In this document: positions 38,072-46,620 of the stretch, piece by piece | How positions within the stretch are numbered: the stretch's first letter is position 1 | Layout: each line of letters opens with the position of its first letter | NCBI GenBank assembly: GCA_943370595.1 | Contig: CALRRO020000001.1 | Span: 434,001 to 498,000 of the forward strand | Origin: Piscinibacter sp943370595 | GTDB taxonomy: Bacteria; Pseudomonadota; Gammaproteobacteria; Burkholderiales; Burkholderiaceae_C | Length of the DNA: 64,000 bases | Direction of reading: 5' to 3' | The notes under the pieces: generated by a model | The model's database searches: none | Told to the model about the DNA's origin: nothing | The model's input: only the letters and a program-made list of their open reading frames with translations | Program-made: the position numbers and the translations under genes

Positions 38072-39481
38072 ATGAGCACCCTCTACCGCCGCATCGCCAC
38101 GCAGTACCTGGACGCCATCCGCGCCGGCAGCCTGCGTGCCGGCGACCGCTTCCCGTCGGTGCGGCAGCTGATGCGCACGCACGAGGTGAGCCTGGCGACG
38201 GCGCTGCAGGCCTGCCGCCAGCTCGAGGACGAAGGCTGGCTGGAGGCACGCGCGCGCTCGGGCTACTTCGTGCGCCACCCGCGGCGCAGCAGCCTGCCGC
38301 CGGCCACCGAACAAGGCCCCCGGGCCATCGATCCGGCCGCCTACGTCGGCATCTCGGCCCATGTCTCGCAGATCCTCGCGCGCGGCCAGCGCCAGCCGGC
38401 GGCGGTCAACCTCGCGCTGGCGGTGGCACCTGCGGCGCTCTACCCCGGCGAGGCGCTGGCGCGCATCATGCAGCGCAAGCTGCGCCTGGCACCCGAGGTG
38501 CTGACGACGATGACGCGCCGCCACGGCCACCCGCTGCTGCGCGAGGCGCTGGCACGCCGCGCGGTGGAGCGTGGCATCGCCGCCGCGCCGCAGGAGATCG
38601 TGATCACCCAGGGCTGCACCGAGGCCGTCAACCTGGCGCTGCGGGCGGTCACGCAGCCGGGCGACACGGTGGCGCTGGAGTCGCCCACCTTCTACGGCCT
38701 GCTGCAGATCGTCGAAGCGCTCGGCCTGCGCGCCATCGAGCTGCCGACCAGCCCGCGCGACGGCCTGTCGGTCGAGGCGCTGCAGTTCGCGCTGGACAGC
38801 GATGCCTCGATCCGCGCGGTGGCGGTGATGCCCTCGCTGCACAACCCGCTGGGCTGCACGATGCCCGATGCGCGCAAGGCCGCACTGGTCGCGCTATGTG
38901 CTGCGCGCGGCGTGGCGCTGATCGAGGACGACATCTACGGCGACATGACCGACGCCCCGCCACGCGCGCTGAAGCACTGGGACACGCAGGGCGGCGTGAT
39001 CCACTGCAGTTCGCTGAACAAGATCCTCGCGCCTGGCCTGCGGCTGGGCTGGATGCTGGCCGGCCGCTGGCAGGCACGCGTGGAGATGCTCAAGTACACG
39101 CAGAGCCGCTTCCCGGAGGAATTGCCGCAGTCGGTCGCGGCCGAGTTCATCGCCAGCCCGGCGCACGAACGCCACCTGCGCCGCCTGCGCGACGCGCTGC
39201 GCAACCACCGCGATGCCTATGCCGACCTGGTGGCCACACATTTCCCGGCCGGCACGCGCATCACGCTGCCCGAGGGCGGCCTGTTGCTGTGGCTGCAGCT
39301 GCCCGAGGGGGCCAGCGGCGACGCACTGTTCGCCGCCGGGCTCGAGCGCGGCATCAAGATCGCGCCGGGCTCGATGTTCTCGGCCGGGCGCCGCTTCGAC
39401 GGCTGCGTGCGCCTGGGCATCGGCCGCGCGCCCGACGCCGAGGCGGTGCAGGCCCTGCGCACGCTGGGCGGACTGATCTGA
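38072..39481 (+). CDS. MocR-family regulator (GntR helix-turn-helix plus aminotransferase domain)
   Basis: The 469-residue protein has an N-terminal GntR winged helix (residues 3-70, IRAGSLRAGDRFPSVRQLMRTHEVS) joined to a fold-type I aminotransferase domain (residues 100-465). The domain carries QGCTEAVNLALRAV, VMPSLHNPLGCTM, DDIYGDM and the PLP-binding Lys in CSSLNKILAPGLRLGWM. This is the MocR/GabR/PdxR architecture, in which the aminotransferase part senses PLP or an amino-acid adduct. The regulated pathway is unclear. Repeats at 37973-38035 are its probable sites. Confidence 0.92.
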   Translation: MSTLYRRIATQYLDAIRAGSLRAGDRFPSVRQLMRTHEVSLATALQACRQLEDEGWLEARARSGYFVRHPRRSSLPPATEQGPRAIDPAAYVGISAHVSQILARGQRQPAAVNLALAVAPAALYPGEALARIMQRKLRLAPEVLTTMTRRHGHPLLREALARRAVERGIAAAPQEIVITQGCTEAVNLALRAVTQPGDTVALESPTFYGLLQIVEALGLRAIELPTSPRDGLSVEALQFALDSDASIRAVAVMPSLHNPLGCTMPDARKAALVALCAARGVALIEDDIYGDMTDAPPRALKHWDTQGGVIHCSSLNKILAPGLRLGWMLAGRWQARVEMLKYTQSRFPEELPQSVAAEFIASPAHERHLRRLRDALRNHRDAYADLVATHFPAGTRITLPEGGLLLWLQLPEGASGDALFAAGLERGIKIAPGSMFSAGRRFDGCVRLGIGRAPDAEAVQALRTLGGLI

Positions 39482-39496
39482 ACGGCGCCCGGCCGC

Positions 39497-41065
39497 TCAG
39501 GCGAAGCGGCCGTGCAGATACCAGCCGGCGCCCTCGCCATCGGGCAGGCGGCTGCGATAGAGCCAGACCAGCGCGCCTTCGGCCGCCTCGGCGATGAAGT
39601 AGTCGCGTTCGGCGAGCTGATGGTCCCACCAGCCGGCCTCGATGCGCTCGGGGCCGCTGAGCAGCTGCAGCTCGCGGCCAGCCAGCAGCGGCCGGCCCTC
39701 GCGCGCAGCCAGCGGCTCGGGCGGCGCGAGCAGCCAGACCGGGCGCTGCAGCGTCGCCGGCGGCTCGATCTCTGCACTGCGCTGGGCCGGACGTGCGGCC
39801 AGCTCCGGTCGAGCCGGAGACGCCGGCTGCGCCGGTCGGCCCAGCGACGCCGGCTGCGCCGGCTTGAGTGCGCTGGCGCGCTCGGGCCGGTGGTCGTGCA
39901 CCGGCTGCAGCGTCTGCACCCTCTCGGCGCCCAGCCGCGCCTGCAGCCGCTCGACCAGCCGCACCAGGCCTTCGCGCTCGCTCGCAGCGCTGGGAAACAG
40001 CTCGCCGCTGGGCGCCTCGCCGGGCACGATCTCGCGGGCCGCCAGGCGCAGTTCCAGCGTCGGCGCCGGCAGCTGCAGCTGCGCCAGCCGCTCGCGCAGC
40101 AGCACCTGCAAGTGCGCCGGGTCGCGCGAGGGCTCTGCCAGCGCGACCTCGAGCACGGTCTGCGCCGGCACCTGAGCATCGCTTCGCCAGCGCGGCTCAT
40201 GCTGCATCGCCAGCGCGAAACCGCGCACGAAGGCATGCTGCGCGGCCAGCCAGCTGGACAGCCGCGCGAGCAGCATGCCGGCGGCATGCAGCACCTGCTC
40301 GGCGCTGTCGGCGCGCGCGAACAGTTCGAGCCGGCTCTCGAACTGCGGCGGCAGCGTGATCGCGACACGTGGGTCGGGCCGCTCGCCGTAGGCGCGGTCG
40401 AGGTCGGTCAACAACGCGGTGCCGAAGCGCCGCCCCAGACCTGCGCGAGGCAGCCGGCGCAGGTCGCCCAGCGTGGACAGGCCCATGCCCTGCAGCGCCT
40501 CCCAGTGCTCGCGCCCCGGGCCGAGCAGCCACACCGGCAGGGCATCGAGCGCAGCCTGCATCGCGGCGCTCTCATGGCAATGCACACGCTTCGGCCCGCG
40601 TGACAGCAAGGCCGCCCCCAGCGGCGTGGGCGCGCTCGCCGCGCGGATGCGGTGGCCCAGCGGCGTGACCCCCTCGCGCAGCCGCTGCAGCAGCCGCAGC
40701 GGGCCGCCGAAGTAGCGCAGGCTGGCGTGCACCTCGAGCAGCACGGTGTCGGCACTGCGCTGAGGGTCCTGCGCCGGCTGGATGCACACGCTCGGCGTGA
40801 AGGCCAGCGCGGCGTGCACGACCGCGCTGAGCGCCGAGGCATCACGCGCCACATCGGCCTGGCCGATCAGCAGGTCGGGGGCCAGCGCCAGCGCGGTGGC
40901 GCGGGTCTGCCCGGGCTCGACGCCGAGCGCGTGCGCGGCGGCATTGGCGGCGGCGATGTGGTGCGCATCGACCAGCGCCAGCGGCAGCTCGCCCTGCCCC
41001 GGCGCCAGCGTGGCGGCGAAGGCCTCGAGCGACAGCAACGGCAGGTGCAGGGCGATCCAGAGCAC
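39497..41065 (-). CDS. imuB: ImuB, Y-family polymerase-like mutasome subunit
   Basis: The 522-residue protein has the UmuC/DinB-like fold seen in ImuB: VLWIALHLPLLSLEAFAAT at the start (family-typical), a middle with GMGLSTLGDLRRLPRAGLGRRFG (helix-hairpin-helix), and a little-finger part. ImuB lacks the acidic triad of active Y polymerases and acts as the beta-clamp-binding hub for ImuA and DnaE2 in SOS mutagenesis. The linker holds a PAQPAS repeat (39790-39870). Start GTG 41065 lies 16 bases after the imuA stop. No dnaE2 gene follows; the next gene is on the other strand. Confidence 0.88.
   Translation of the reverse strand: MLWIALHLPLLSLEAFAATLAPGQGELPLALVDAHHIAAANAAAHALGVEPGQTRATALALAPDLLIGQADVARDASALSAVVHAALAFTPSVCIQPAQDPQRSADTVLLEVHASLRYFGGPLRLLQRLREGVTPLGHRIRAASAPTPLGAALLSRGPKRVHCHESAAMQAALDALPVWLLGPGREHWEALQGMGLSTLGDLRRLPRAGLGRRFGTALLTDLDRAYGERPDPRVAITLPPQFESRLELFARADSAEQVLHAAGMLLARLSSWLAAQHAFVRGFALAMQHEPRWRSDAQVPAQTVLEVALAEPSRDPAHLQVLLRERLAQLQLPAPTLELRLAAREIVPGEAPSGELFPSAASEREGLVRLVERLQARLGAERVQTLQPVHDHRPERASALKPAQPASLGRPAQPASPARPELAARPAQRSAEIEPPATLQRPVWLLAPPEPLAAREGRPLLAGRELQLLSGPERIEAGWWDHQLAERDYFIAEAAEGALVWLYRSRLPDGEGAGWYLHGRFA
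39790..39870 (-). repeat. Short GC-rich repeat in the ImuB linker
   Basis: The stretch holds two near-identical copies of GACGCCGGCTGCGCCGG separated by about 15 bases, encoding the PAQPAS repeats of the ImuB linker. It is a coding repeat likely prone to slippage. Confidence 0.6.
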
Positions 41066-41081
41066 AGCAGGCGGGCCATGG

Positions 41082-41813
41082 TCAGCCGAGGTCGACGAAG
41101 GTCGCCACCGGCAGCGGCGGCAGAGAGGCCAGGCGTTGCCTGCGCGCCTGCGCCGCTTCCGACAGCACCGGCGGCAGCGCCAGCATGATCGGCTGCGCCA
41201 GCGGCGGGCCGCGGCGCTTGAGCACACGCAGCGTCAGCATGTCGGGCACGGTGGCGCGCAGCGCAAGGCGCAGCGGCGCAGCGCTGGGCCGCTCGGCGGC
41301 GGCCATCTCGCGCATCACGAAGGCAGCGCCGTCGTGCGCCTGCGCGGCCAGCTGCAGCCGGCGCAGCCGCTCGGCGCGCAGCCGCTGCGGCAGCCAGGCC
41401 ACCAGCGCGCCGACATGGCCGCTCTTCAGCGCCTGCTCGCAGGCCCACAGGCTGTCGCTGCCCGGCACGACCCGCTGGCGCGTCTGCACCACCAGCAGTT
41501 GCCCGACGTCGAGCCCGAGCTGCATCAGCGCCCAGGCGGAGAGCTGCGCCGGCGGGTCGAACAGCATCACCAGCCGCCCGCCGCGCTGCGCCGCCGCCAG
41601 GCAGGGCGCGAGCAGGCGGATCTCGCCGATGCCCGGATGCGGCAGCAGCAGTTCGCTGAGCGTGCGCCGCGGCCAGCCGCCTCCGGGCAAATGCCGGTCG
41701 AGCTCGGCGAAGCCGCTGGGCACGCCGTCGCCACTGGGCCGCCCGAGCTGATGGCCGAGCCACAGCGCAGGATGCAGATCCTGCAGGGCGAGCGCGGCGG
41801 GGTGGCGGTCCAT
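41082..41813 (-). CDS. imuA: ImuA, RecA-like SOS mutasome subunit
   Basis: The 243-residue protein of the ImuA (SulA/RecA-like) family opens with PSGFAELDRHLPGGGWPRRTLSELLLPHPGIGEIRLLAPCL broken into a RecA-type core; the Walker A is degenerate (no GKT/S), as usual for ImuA. Further VMLFDPPAQLSAWAL and VVQTRQRVVPGSDSLWACEQALKSG are family-like. It works with ImuB and DnaE2 in DNA-damage-induced mutagenesis. A perfect LexA box ends eight bases before its start, so it is SOS-controlled. Confidence 0.9.
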   Translation of the reverse strand: MDRHPAALALQDLHPALWLGHQLGRPSGDGVPSGFAELDRHLPGGGWPRRTLSELLLPHPGIGEIRLLAPCLAAAQRGGRLVMLFDPPAQLSAWALMQLGLDVGQLLVVQTRQRVVPGSDSLWACEQALKSGHVGALVAWLPQRLRAERLRRLQLAAQAHDGAAFVMREMAAAERPSAAPLRLALRATVPDMLTLRVLKRRGPPLAQPIMLALPPVLSEAAQARRQRLASLPPLPVATFVDLG

Positions 41814-41820
41814 CCGAGTA

Positions 41821-41836
41821 CTGTACGTTCATACAG
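41821..41836. promoter_or_regulatory. LexA (SOS) box upstream of imuA
   Basis: CTGT-N8-ACAG is an exact match to the LexA consensus, and the flanks extend the palindrome to TACTGT...ACAGTA (41819-41838). It lies eight bases upstream of the imuA ATG, so bound LexA would block imuAB transcription until SOS induction. Only one box is seen. Confidence 0.93.
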
Positions 41837-41867
41837 TATCTGGTTCAATAAGTGCCGTGAACACGTA

Positions 41868-41890
41868 ATTGCTTGCTTCAGGCAAGCAAT
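41868..41890. promoter_or_regulatory. MarR-type inverted repeat before the MarR-GNAT gene
   Basis: ATTGCTTGC and GCAAGCAAT form perfect nine-base arms around a five-base centre, ending 18 bases before ATG 41909. Such repeats are typical MarR operators, so autorepression is likely. It also lies about 55 bases from imuA, outside the LexA box. Confidence 0.75.
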
Positions 41891-41908
41891 CTGCCCAGAA
41901 TCGCTGCC

Positions 41909-42871
41909 ATGCCATCCCTTGCGCCGGACGACGCCCGCATCGATGCCGCACGGCGCTTCGCGCGCTTCTACACGCGCCGCATCGGCGCGCTGCACGAAGG
42001 CCTGCTCGACAGCCCCTTCACGCTGACCGAATCGCGGCTGCTGTGGGAACTGGCGCACCGAGAGCACTGCAGCGCGGCCACGCTGGCACGCGAACTCGAG
42101 CTCGACGCCGGTTACCTCAGCCGACTGCTGCGCGGGCTGAAGGAACGCGGCCTGGTGCGCAGCACGCGCTCGGCGCAGGACGCGCGCATCGCCGAGCTGA
42201 GCCTCAGCGCCGCCGGCCGGCGCGCCCTCGCACCGCTGGAGCAGCGTTCGCGCGAGCAGATGCAGGCGCTGCTCGCGCGGCTCGACGACGGCCAGCAGCA
42301 GCAGGTGCTGCGCTCGATGGCGCAGATCGAACGCGCGCTCGACGACAGCGGACACCGCGCATCACCGGCCTGCGTGCTGCGCGCCCATCGCCCCGGCGAC
42401 ATCGGCTGGATCATCGCCCGCCACGGCGCGCTGTATGCGCAGGAGTACGGCTTCGACGGCCGCTTCGAGGCCCTGGTGGCGCGCATCGCCGCCGACTTCC
42501 TCGAGCGCTTCGACCCGGCGTGCGAAGCCTGCTGGATCGCCGAGCGCGACGGCGTCAACGTCGGCTGCGTGGCGCTGGTGCAGGCCCGCGACGAGGCCAC
42601 CCAGGCGACCATCGACGGCACCGCCCAGCTGCGCCTGCTGCTGATCGAACCGGCAGCGCGTGGCCTCGGCCTGGGCCGGCAGCTGGTCACCGAGTGCGAG
42701 CGTTTCGCGCGCCAGTGCGGGTACCGGCGCATCGTGCTGTGGACCAACGCCAACCTGGCCGCCGCGCGCAGCATCTACCGCCAGGCCGGCTACCGCCTGA
42801 CCGGCAGCGAATCGCACCACAGCTTCGGCCAGGACCTGGTCGGCGAGACCTGGGAACTGGTTTTGGCATGA
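41909..42871 (+). CDS. Fused MarR regulator and GNAT acetyltransferase
   Basis: The 320-residue fusion has residues 10-145 as a MarR winged helix domain (PFTLTESRLLWELAHREHCSAATLARELELDAGYLSRLL, then a DARIAELSLSAAGRRAL wing). Residues 155-318 are a GNAT acetyltransferase, with acetyl-CoA loop RGLGLGRQLVTECERFA and NANLAAARSIYRQAGYRL. The fusion is known in Proteobacteria, but its acetylated substrate is unknown here. A nine-base-arm inverted repeat sits upstream. An in-frame TTG at 41873 could extend it, but that would read through the operator. The stop overlaps YchJ. Confidence 0.9.
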   Translation: MPSLAPDDARIDAARRFARFYTRRIGALHEGLLDSPFTLTESRLLWELAHREHCSAATLARELELDAGYLSRLLRGLKERGLVRSTRSAQDARIAELSLSAAGRRALAPLEQRSREQMQALLARLDDGQQQQVLRSMAQIERALDDSGHRASPACVLRAHRPGDIGWIIARHGALYAQEYGFDGRFEALVARIAADFLERFDPACEACWIAERDGVNVGCVALVQARDEATQATIDGTAQLRLLLIEPAARGLGLGRQLVTECERFARQCGYRRIVLWTNANLAAARSIYRQAGYRLTGSESHHSFGQDLVGETWELVLA

Positions 42872-43260
42872 CGTCGAACGACGCACCTTGCCCGTGCGGC
42901 AGCGGCCAGCCCTATTCGCGCTGCTGCGGCCGTTTCCACGCCGGCGAACTGCATCTGCAGGCACCGGACGCAGAACGCCTCATGCGCTCGCGCTACAGCG
43001 CCTACACGATGGGACTGGCGGACTACCTGCTCGCCACCTGGCACCCGAGCACGCGGCCGGCCGAGCTGGAGCCTGACCCTCCCGGCCTGAAATGGCTGGG
43101 CCTGGAGGTGCGCCGCCACGAGCGGCAGGACGAGGACCACGCGACGGTGAGCTTCGTCGCGCGCAGCAAGCTCGGCGGCCGCGCCCACCGGCTGCAGGAG
43201 ACAAGCCGCTTCGTGCGCGAGAACAACCGATGGTTCTACGTCGACGGCGAACTGGCCTGA
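42868..43260 (+). CDS. YchJ-family SEC-C/NTF2-like protein
   Basis: The 130-residue protein of the YchJ (UPF0225) family has an N-terminal SEC-C zinc motif with APCPCGSGQPYSRCCGRFH (Cys-X-Cys, Cys-Cys-His type). The region RLMRSRYSAYTMGLADYLLATWHPSTRP and the ending WFYVDGEL are family hallmarks, forming an NTF2-like fold. The role is unknown. It is coupled to the MarR-GNAT gene by ATGA at 42868-42871, so it may act in the same response. Confidence 0.9.
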   Translation: MTSNDAPCPCGSGQPYSRCCGRFHAGELHLQAPDAERLMRSRYSAYTMGLADYLLATWHPSTRPAELEPDPPGLKWLGLEVRRHERQDEDHATVSFVARSKLGGRAHRLQETSRFVRENNRWFYVDGELA

Positions 43261-43270
43261 AACAAGGGCT

Positions 43271-43813
43271 TCAGGCGAATTCCTGCCGAACGCCGGCCGA
43301 CATCAGGCGGTGGATGATCACGCCGAGCAGCGCGCAGGCCACCAGCGTCATGGCCGCACCCATCGCACGGGCCGCGGTCACGAAGCCGCCGAACACGCCC
43401 ATCACCTGCTGCGGCAGCGGCGAGCGGCTGAGCGTCGCGTCGACCACCGACTGCACCACCTCGTGCTGGAACCACAGCCCCATCAGGTTGGCGACGATGG
43501 CCAGCGCCAGCATGCCGATGAAGACACGGCGCGCCCAGTCCAGGCGCAGCAGCAGGCCGATGGCGGAGGCCAGCGTGGCGAGAGAAACCACCAGCCCGGC
43601 GCCGACCACCCAGGGCAGGTAGGCGATCAGCAGGCCGGTCAGCAGCGGCAGCGGGCGCTGCGCGCCGCTGCTCTGCCAGCCCGGCAGCAGCGAGGCCACG
43701 GCAGCGTTCTGCACCACCGCCGAGGCGACTGCCAGCAGCGACAGGGCGATGAACACCCAGGCCACGGTGGTGACGAACAGCGAGCGGGATCCGACGTTGA
43801 AGGTCTGCGGCAT
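43271..43813 (-). CDS. Small integral membrane protein of unknown function
   Basis: The 180-residue protein has four to five hydrophobic helices: FVTTVAWVFIALSLLAVASAV, then two between residues 58 and 95, RRVFIGMLALAIVANLMGLWF and AMGAAMTLVACALLGVIIH. I recognise no family. It ends 11 bases from the YchJ stop (convergent). The upstream 155 bases hold no gene; that stretch contains a GC-rich run (CCCCCG...CGGGGGG near 43910) without a T-tract. Confidence 0.65.
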   Translation of the reverse strand: MPQTFNVGSRSLFVTTVAWVFIALSLLAVASAVVQNAAVASLLPGWQSSGAQRPLPLLTGLLIAYLPWVVGAGLVVSLATLASAIGLLLRLDWARRVFIGMLALAIVANLMGLWFQHEVVQSVVDATLSRSPLPQQVMGVFGGFVTAARAMGAAMTLVACALLGVIIHRLMSAGVRQEFA

Positions 43814-43968
43814 GGTGGCGACTCCTGCAGGCGATGCAGCGAGGAGTTCTGCACCGTTGCCGGAATTGTGGACAGCGCTGTGTGACAGGACATCCCACAC
43901 CCGCGCAGTCCCCCGCGACTCCGGGGGGCCGTTGTGCGATTGCCGCCACAGCGGTGGACGGATCGATC

Positions 43969-45600
43969 TCAGGTCGCTTCCGGCACCATGTCGATGGCGC
44001 CGCACGGGCACTCCGCGGCGCAGAGGCCGCAGCCCTTGCAGTAGTCGTAATTGAACGTGAAGCGTTGCCCTGGCCCGAGCTTGATGACCGCGTTGTCCGG
44101 GCAGACGCCATAGCAGTTGTCGCACTCGAAGCAGTTGCCGCATGACAGGCAGCGGCGCGCCTCGAACAGCGCATTGCTCTCGGTCAGCCCGCCCTGCACC
44201 TCGTCGAAGCTGGTCTGGCGACGGGCGATGTCGAGCATCGGCCGCAGCGTGGCCGGTGCGTCGCTGTAGTACCAGGGGTTGAGCCGCTCGAAGGCGGCCG
44301 GCGCGTGCTTCGCCTCGGCCGGCACGCTGGCGCCGCGCAGCCAGGCGTCGATGTGCTTTGCCGCCTTCTTGCCATGGCCGATCGCCACCGTCACGTTGCG
44401 CTCGGCCGGCACCATGTCGCCACCGGCGAACAGGCCCGGACGGCCGGTCATCAGCCGCTCGTCGACCTGCACCACGCCGGCGCGGATCGCCAGCCCGTCG
44501 ACACCCTCGAGCAGCGACAGGTCGACGTCCTGGCCGAGGGCGAGCACCAGCGAGTCGGCCTCGAGGCGCTCGAACTCGCCGGTCGGCTGCGGCTGGCCCT
44601 GCGCATCCAGCACCATCTTCTCGACGGTCAGCTCGCCGACCTCGGCATGGCGGATGGTCGACAGCCACTTCACCGTCACGCCCTCCTGCAGCGCCTCCTC
44701 GACCTCGAAGTCGTGCGCCGGCATGCGCTCGCGCGTGCGGCGGTAGACGATCACGGCGTCGGTGGCGCCGAGCCGCTTGGCGGTGCGGGCGACGTCGATC
44801 GCGGTGTTGCCGCCGCCGTAGACGACGACGCGCCGGCCGAGCATGGGCTTGTCTTCGCCGTCCATGCTGCGCAGCACCGAGACCGCATCGAGCACGTGCG
44901 CCGAATCACCAGCCGGGATGAAGGCGCGTTTGGCGATGTGCGCGCCGACGGCGAGGAAGGTCGCATCCGCGCCCTCGGCGGCCATCGTCGCCTGCAGGTC
45001 GGCCACCTTCTCGCCGTAGCGGATCGTCACGCCCATGGCGACGATGCGCGCCACCTCGCCGTCGAGCACGTCGCGCGGCAGGCGGTACTTCGGAATGCCG
45101 AAGCGCATCATGCCGCCAGGCCGCGGGCCGGCTTCGAGCACGGTGATCCGATGGCCGAGGCGGCGCAGGTGGTAGGCCGCGCTGAGCCCCGAGGGGCCGG
45201 CGCCGACGATCAGCACGTGCTTCCCGCTCTCGGCGGAAGGCGGCTCGAAGGCCCAGCCACGCCTGAGCGCTTCGTCGCCGAGGAAACGTTCGACCGCGTT
45301 GATGCCCACCGGTGCATCGAGCTGGCCGCGGTTGCAGGCGCCCTCGCACGAGTGATAGCAGACGCGGCCCATGATCGCCGGGAACGGGTTGTCGCGCGTC
45401 AGGTGGCGCCAGGCGCGCTCGTAGTCGCCGCCTTCGGCATGGAACAGCCAGCCCTGGATGTCCTCGCCGGCCGGGCAGGTGGCATTGCAGGGCGGCAGCC
45501 GGTCGACGTAGACCGGGCGGCTGGAGCGCCACGAGCCGGTCTTGTTGGCCAGCGACGATCCCACATCCAGCGTGATCGCGAAGGGTTTGCGCATGGTCAC
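43969..45600 (-). CDS. GltD-like FAD/NAD(P)-binding Fe-S oxidoreductase with C-terminal ferredoxin domain
   Basis: The 543-residue protein has an N-terminal [4Fe-4S] domain (CNATCPAGEDIQGWL and CYHSCEGACNR), then a GltD-type flavin domain (VLIVGAGPSGLSAAYHLRRL, PGGMMRFGIPKYRLP) and a second dinucleotide site VVVYGGGNTAIDVARTAKRLG. Residues 470-535 form a two-cluster ferredoxin (CLSCGNCFECDNCYGVCP and CKGCGLCAAECPCG). It should pass electrons between the 2-oxoacid oxidoreductase encoded upstream and NAD(P). The stop/start junction is GTGA at 45597-45600; an ATG two codons in is an alternative. A similar flavin subunit occurs in phenylglyoxylate:NAD+ oxidoreductase (established knowledge). Confidence 0.85.
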   Translation of the reverse strand: MTMRKPFAITLDVGSSLANKTGSWRSSRPVYVDRLPPCNATCPAGEDIQGWLFHAEGGDYERAWRHLTRDNPFPAIMGRVCYHSCEGACNRGQLDAPVGINAVERFLGDEALRRGWAFEPPSAESGKHVLIVGAGPSGLSAAYHLRRLGHRITVLEAGPRPGGMMRFGIPKYRLPRDVLDGEVARIVAMGVTIRYGEKVADLQATMAAEGADATFLAVGAHIAKRAFIPAGDSAHVLDAVSVLRSMDGEDKPMLGRRVVVYGGGNTAIDVARTAKRLGATDAVIVYRRTRERMPAHDFEVEEALQEGVTVKWLSTIRHAEVGELTVEKMVLDAQGQPQPTGEFERLEADSLVLALGQDVDLSLLEGVDGLAIRAGVVQVDERLMTGRPGLFAGGDMVPAERNVTVAIGHGKKAAKHIDAWLRGASVPAEAKHAPAAFERLNPWYYSDAPATLRPMLDIARRQTSFDEVQGGLTESNALFEARRCLSCGNCFECDNCYGVCPDNAVIKLGPGQRFTFNYDYCKGCGLCAAECPCGAIDMVPEAT

Positions 45601-46610
45601 GACTGCGCCTCCACTTCCATCGCATCGACCAGCCGGTACTCGCGGATGTTGCGATCCGCCTTGGCCTGCAACTGCGCGATGACGTCGTCGCGGCGCTGCG
45701 GCGCGAACAGGTGGGCGAAGCGCTTCTGCGGCCGCAGGTAGTCCTCCACCGGCACGCGGTGGCGGATCTTCGAGACGGCGGTCACTTCACCGTGCTCGGC
45801 CTCGTAGACCGGAAACAGCCCCGACTGCTGGGCCAGCCGCGCAAGGCGGATGGTGTCGTGCGAGGCCGAGCCCCAGCCCAGCGGGCACGGCACCAGCACG
45901 TGCAGGTAGCGCGCGCCGCGCAGCGACATGGCCCGTTCGACCTTCGCCTCCAGGTCGTGCAGGTCGGCCACGGTGGCGGTGGCCACGTAAGGGATGCCGT
46001 GCGCCCGGGCGATGCGCGGCAGGTCCTTGCCCTGGCCGAACACGTTGCCTGGCCGCGCGCCGACCGCCGGTGTGGTGGCGGTGCGTGCCGCCGCCGGCGT
46101 GGCCGACGAGCGCTGCACGCCGGTGTTCATGTAGGCCTCGTTGTCGTAGCAGACGTAGAGCACGTCGTCGTTGCGCTCGAACATGCCGGAGAGAACCCCG
46201 AAGCCGATGTCGGTGGTGCCGCCGTCGCCGCCCTGCGCGAGCACGCGCACGTCGTGGCGGCCCTTGACCTTCATCGCCGCGGCGATGCCGGTAGCCACCG
46301 CAGCGGTGTTGCCGAACAGGGAGTGGATCCACGGCAGCTGCCACGAGGTCTCGGGGTACGGCGTCGAGAACACCTCCAGACAGCCCGTCGCGTTGGCGGC
46401 GATCAGCTTGCCATGGGCGGCACGCATCGCCGCGTCGACGGCATAGCGGGCGCCCAGCGCCTCGCCGCAGCCCTGGCAGGCGCGGTGGCCTGAGTTGATC
46501 GCGTTGGTGCGCTCCACACTCGCCTGCACGCTGCGCTGCTCGGGCGCGAGCAGGCGGTTGCCGATCGTGAAGGTGCCCGTCTGGTAGAACTTCAGCGGCT
46601 GGTGGCTCAT
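45597..46610 (-). CDS. 2-oxoacid:acceptor oxidoreductase beta subunit (TPP-binding)
   Basis: The 337-residue PorB-like subunit has ACQGCGEALGARYAVD and NATGC (cluster Cys), and the TPP/Mg site GGDGGTTDIGFGVLSGM with NEAYMNTGVQRS, identical in style to pyruvate:ferredoxin oxidoreductase beta chains. It holds thiamine diphosphate and one Fe-S cluster. Its ATG lies ten bases after the alpha gene and has GAGGGG as ribosome site. Substrate range (pyruvate, indolepyruvate, phenylglyoxylate) cannot be settled by sequence. Confidence 0.9.
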   Translation of the reverse strand: MSHQPLKFYQTGTFTIGNRLLAPEQRSVQASVERTNAINSGHRACQGCGEALGARYAVDAAMRAAHGKLIAANATGCLEVFSTPYPETSWQLPWIHSLFGNTAAVATGIAAAMKVKGRHDVRVLAQGGDGGTTDIGFGVLSGMFERNDDVLYVCYDNEAYMNTGVQRSSATPAAARTATTPAVGARPGNVFGQGKDLPRIARAHGIPYVATATVADLHDLEAKVERAMSLRGARYLHVLVPCPLGWGSASHDTIRLARLAQQSGLFPVYEAEHGEVTAVSKIRHRVPVEDYLRPQKRFAHLFAPQRRDDVIAQLQAKADRNIREYRLVDAMEVEAQS

Positions 46611-46620
46611 CGCGGGCCCC

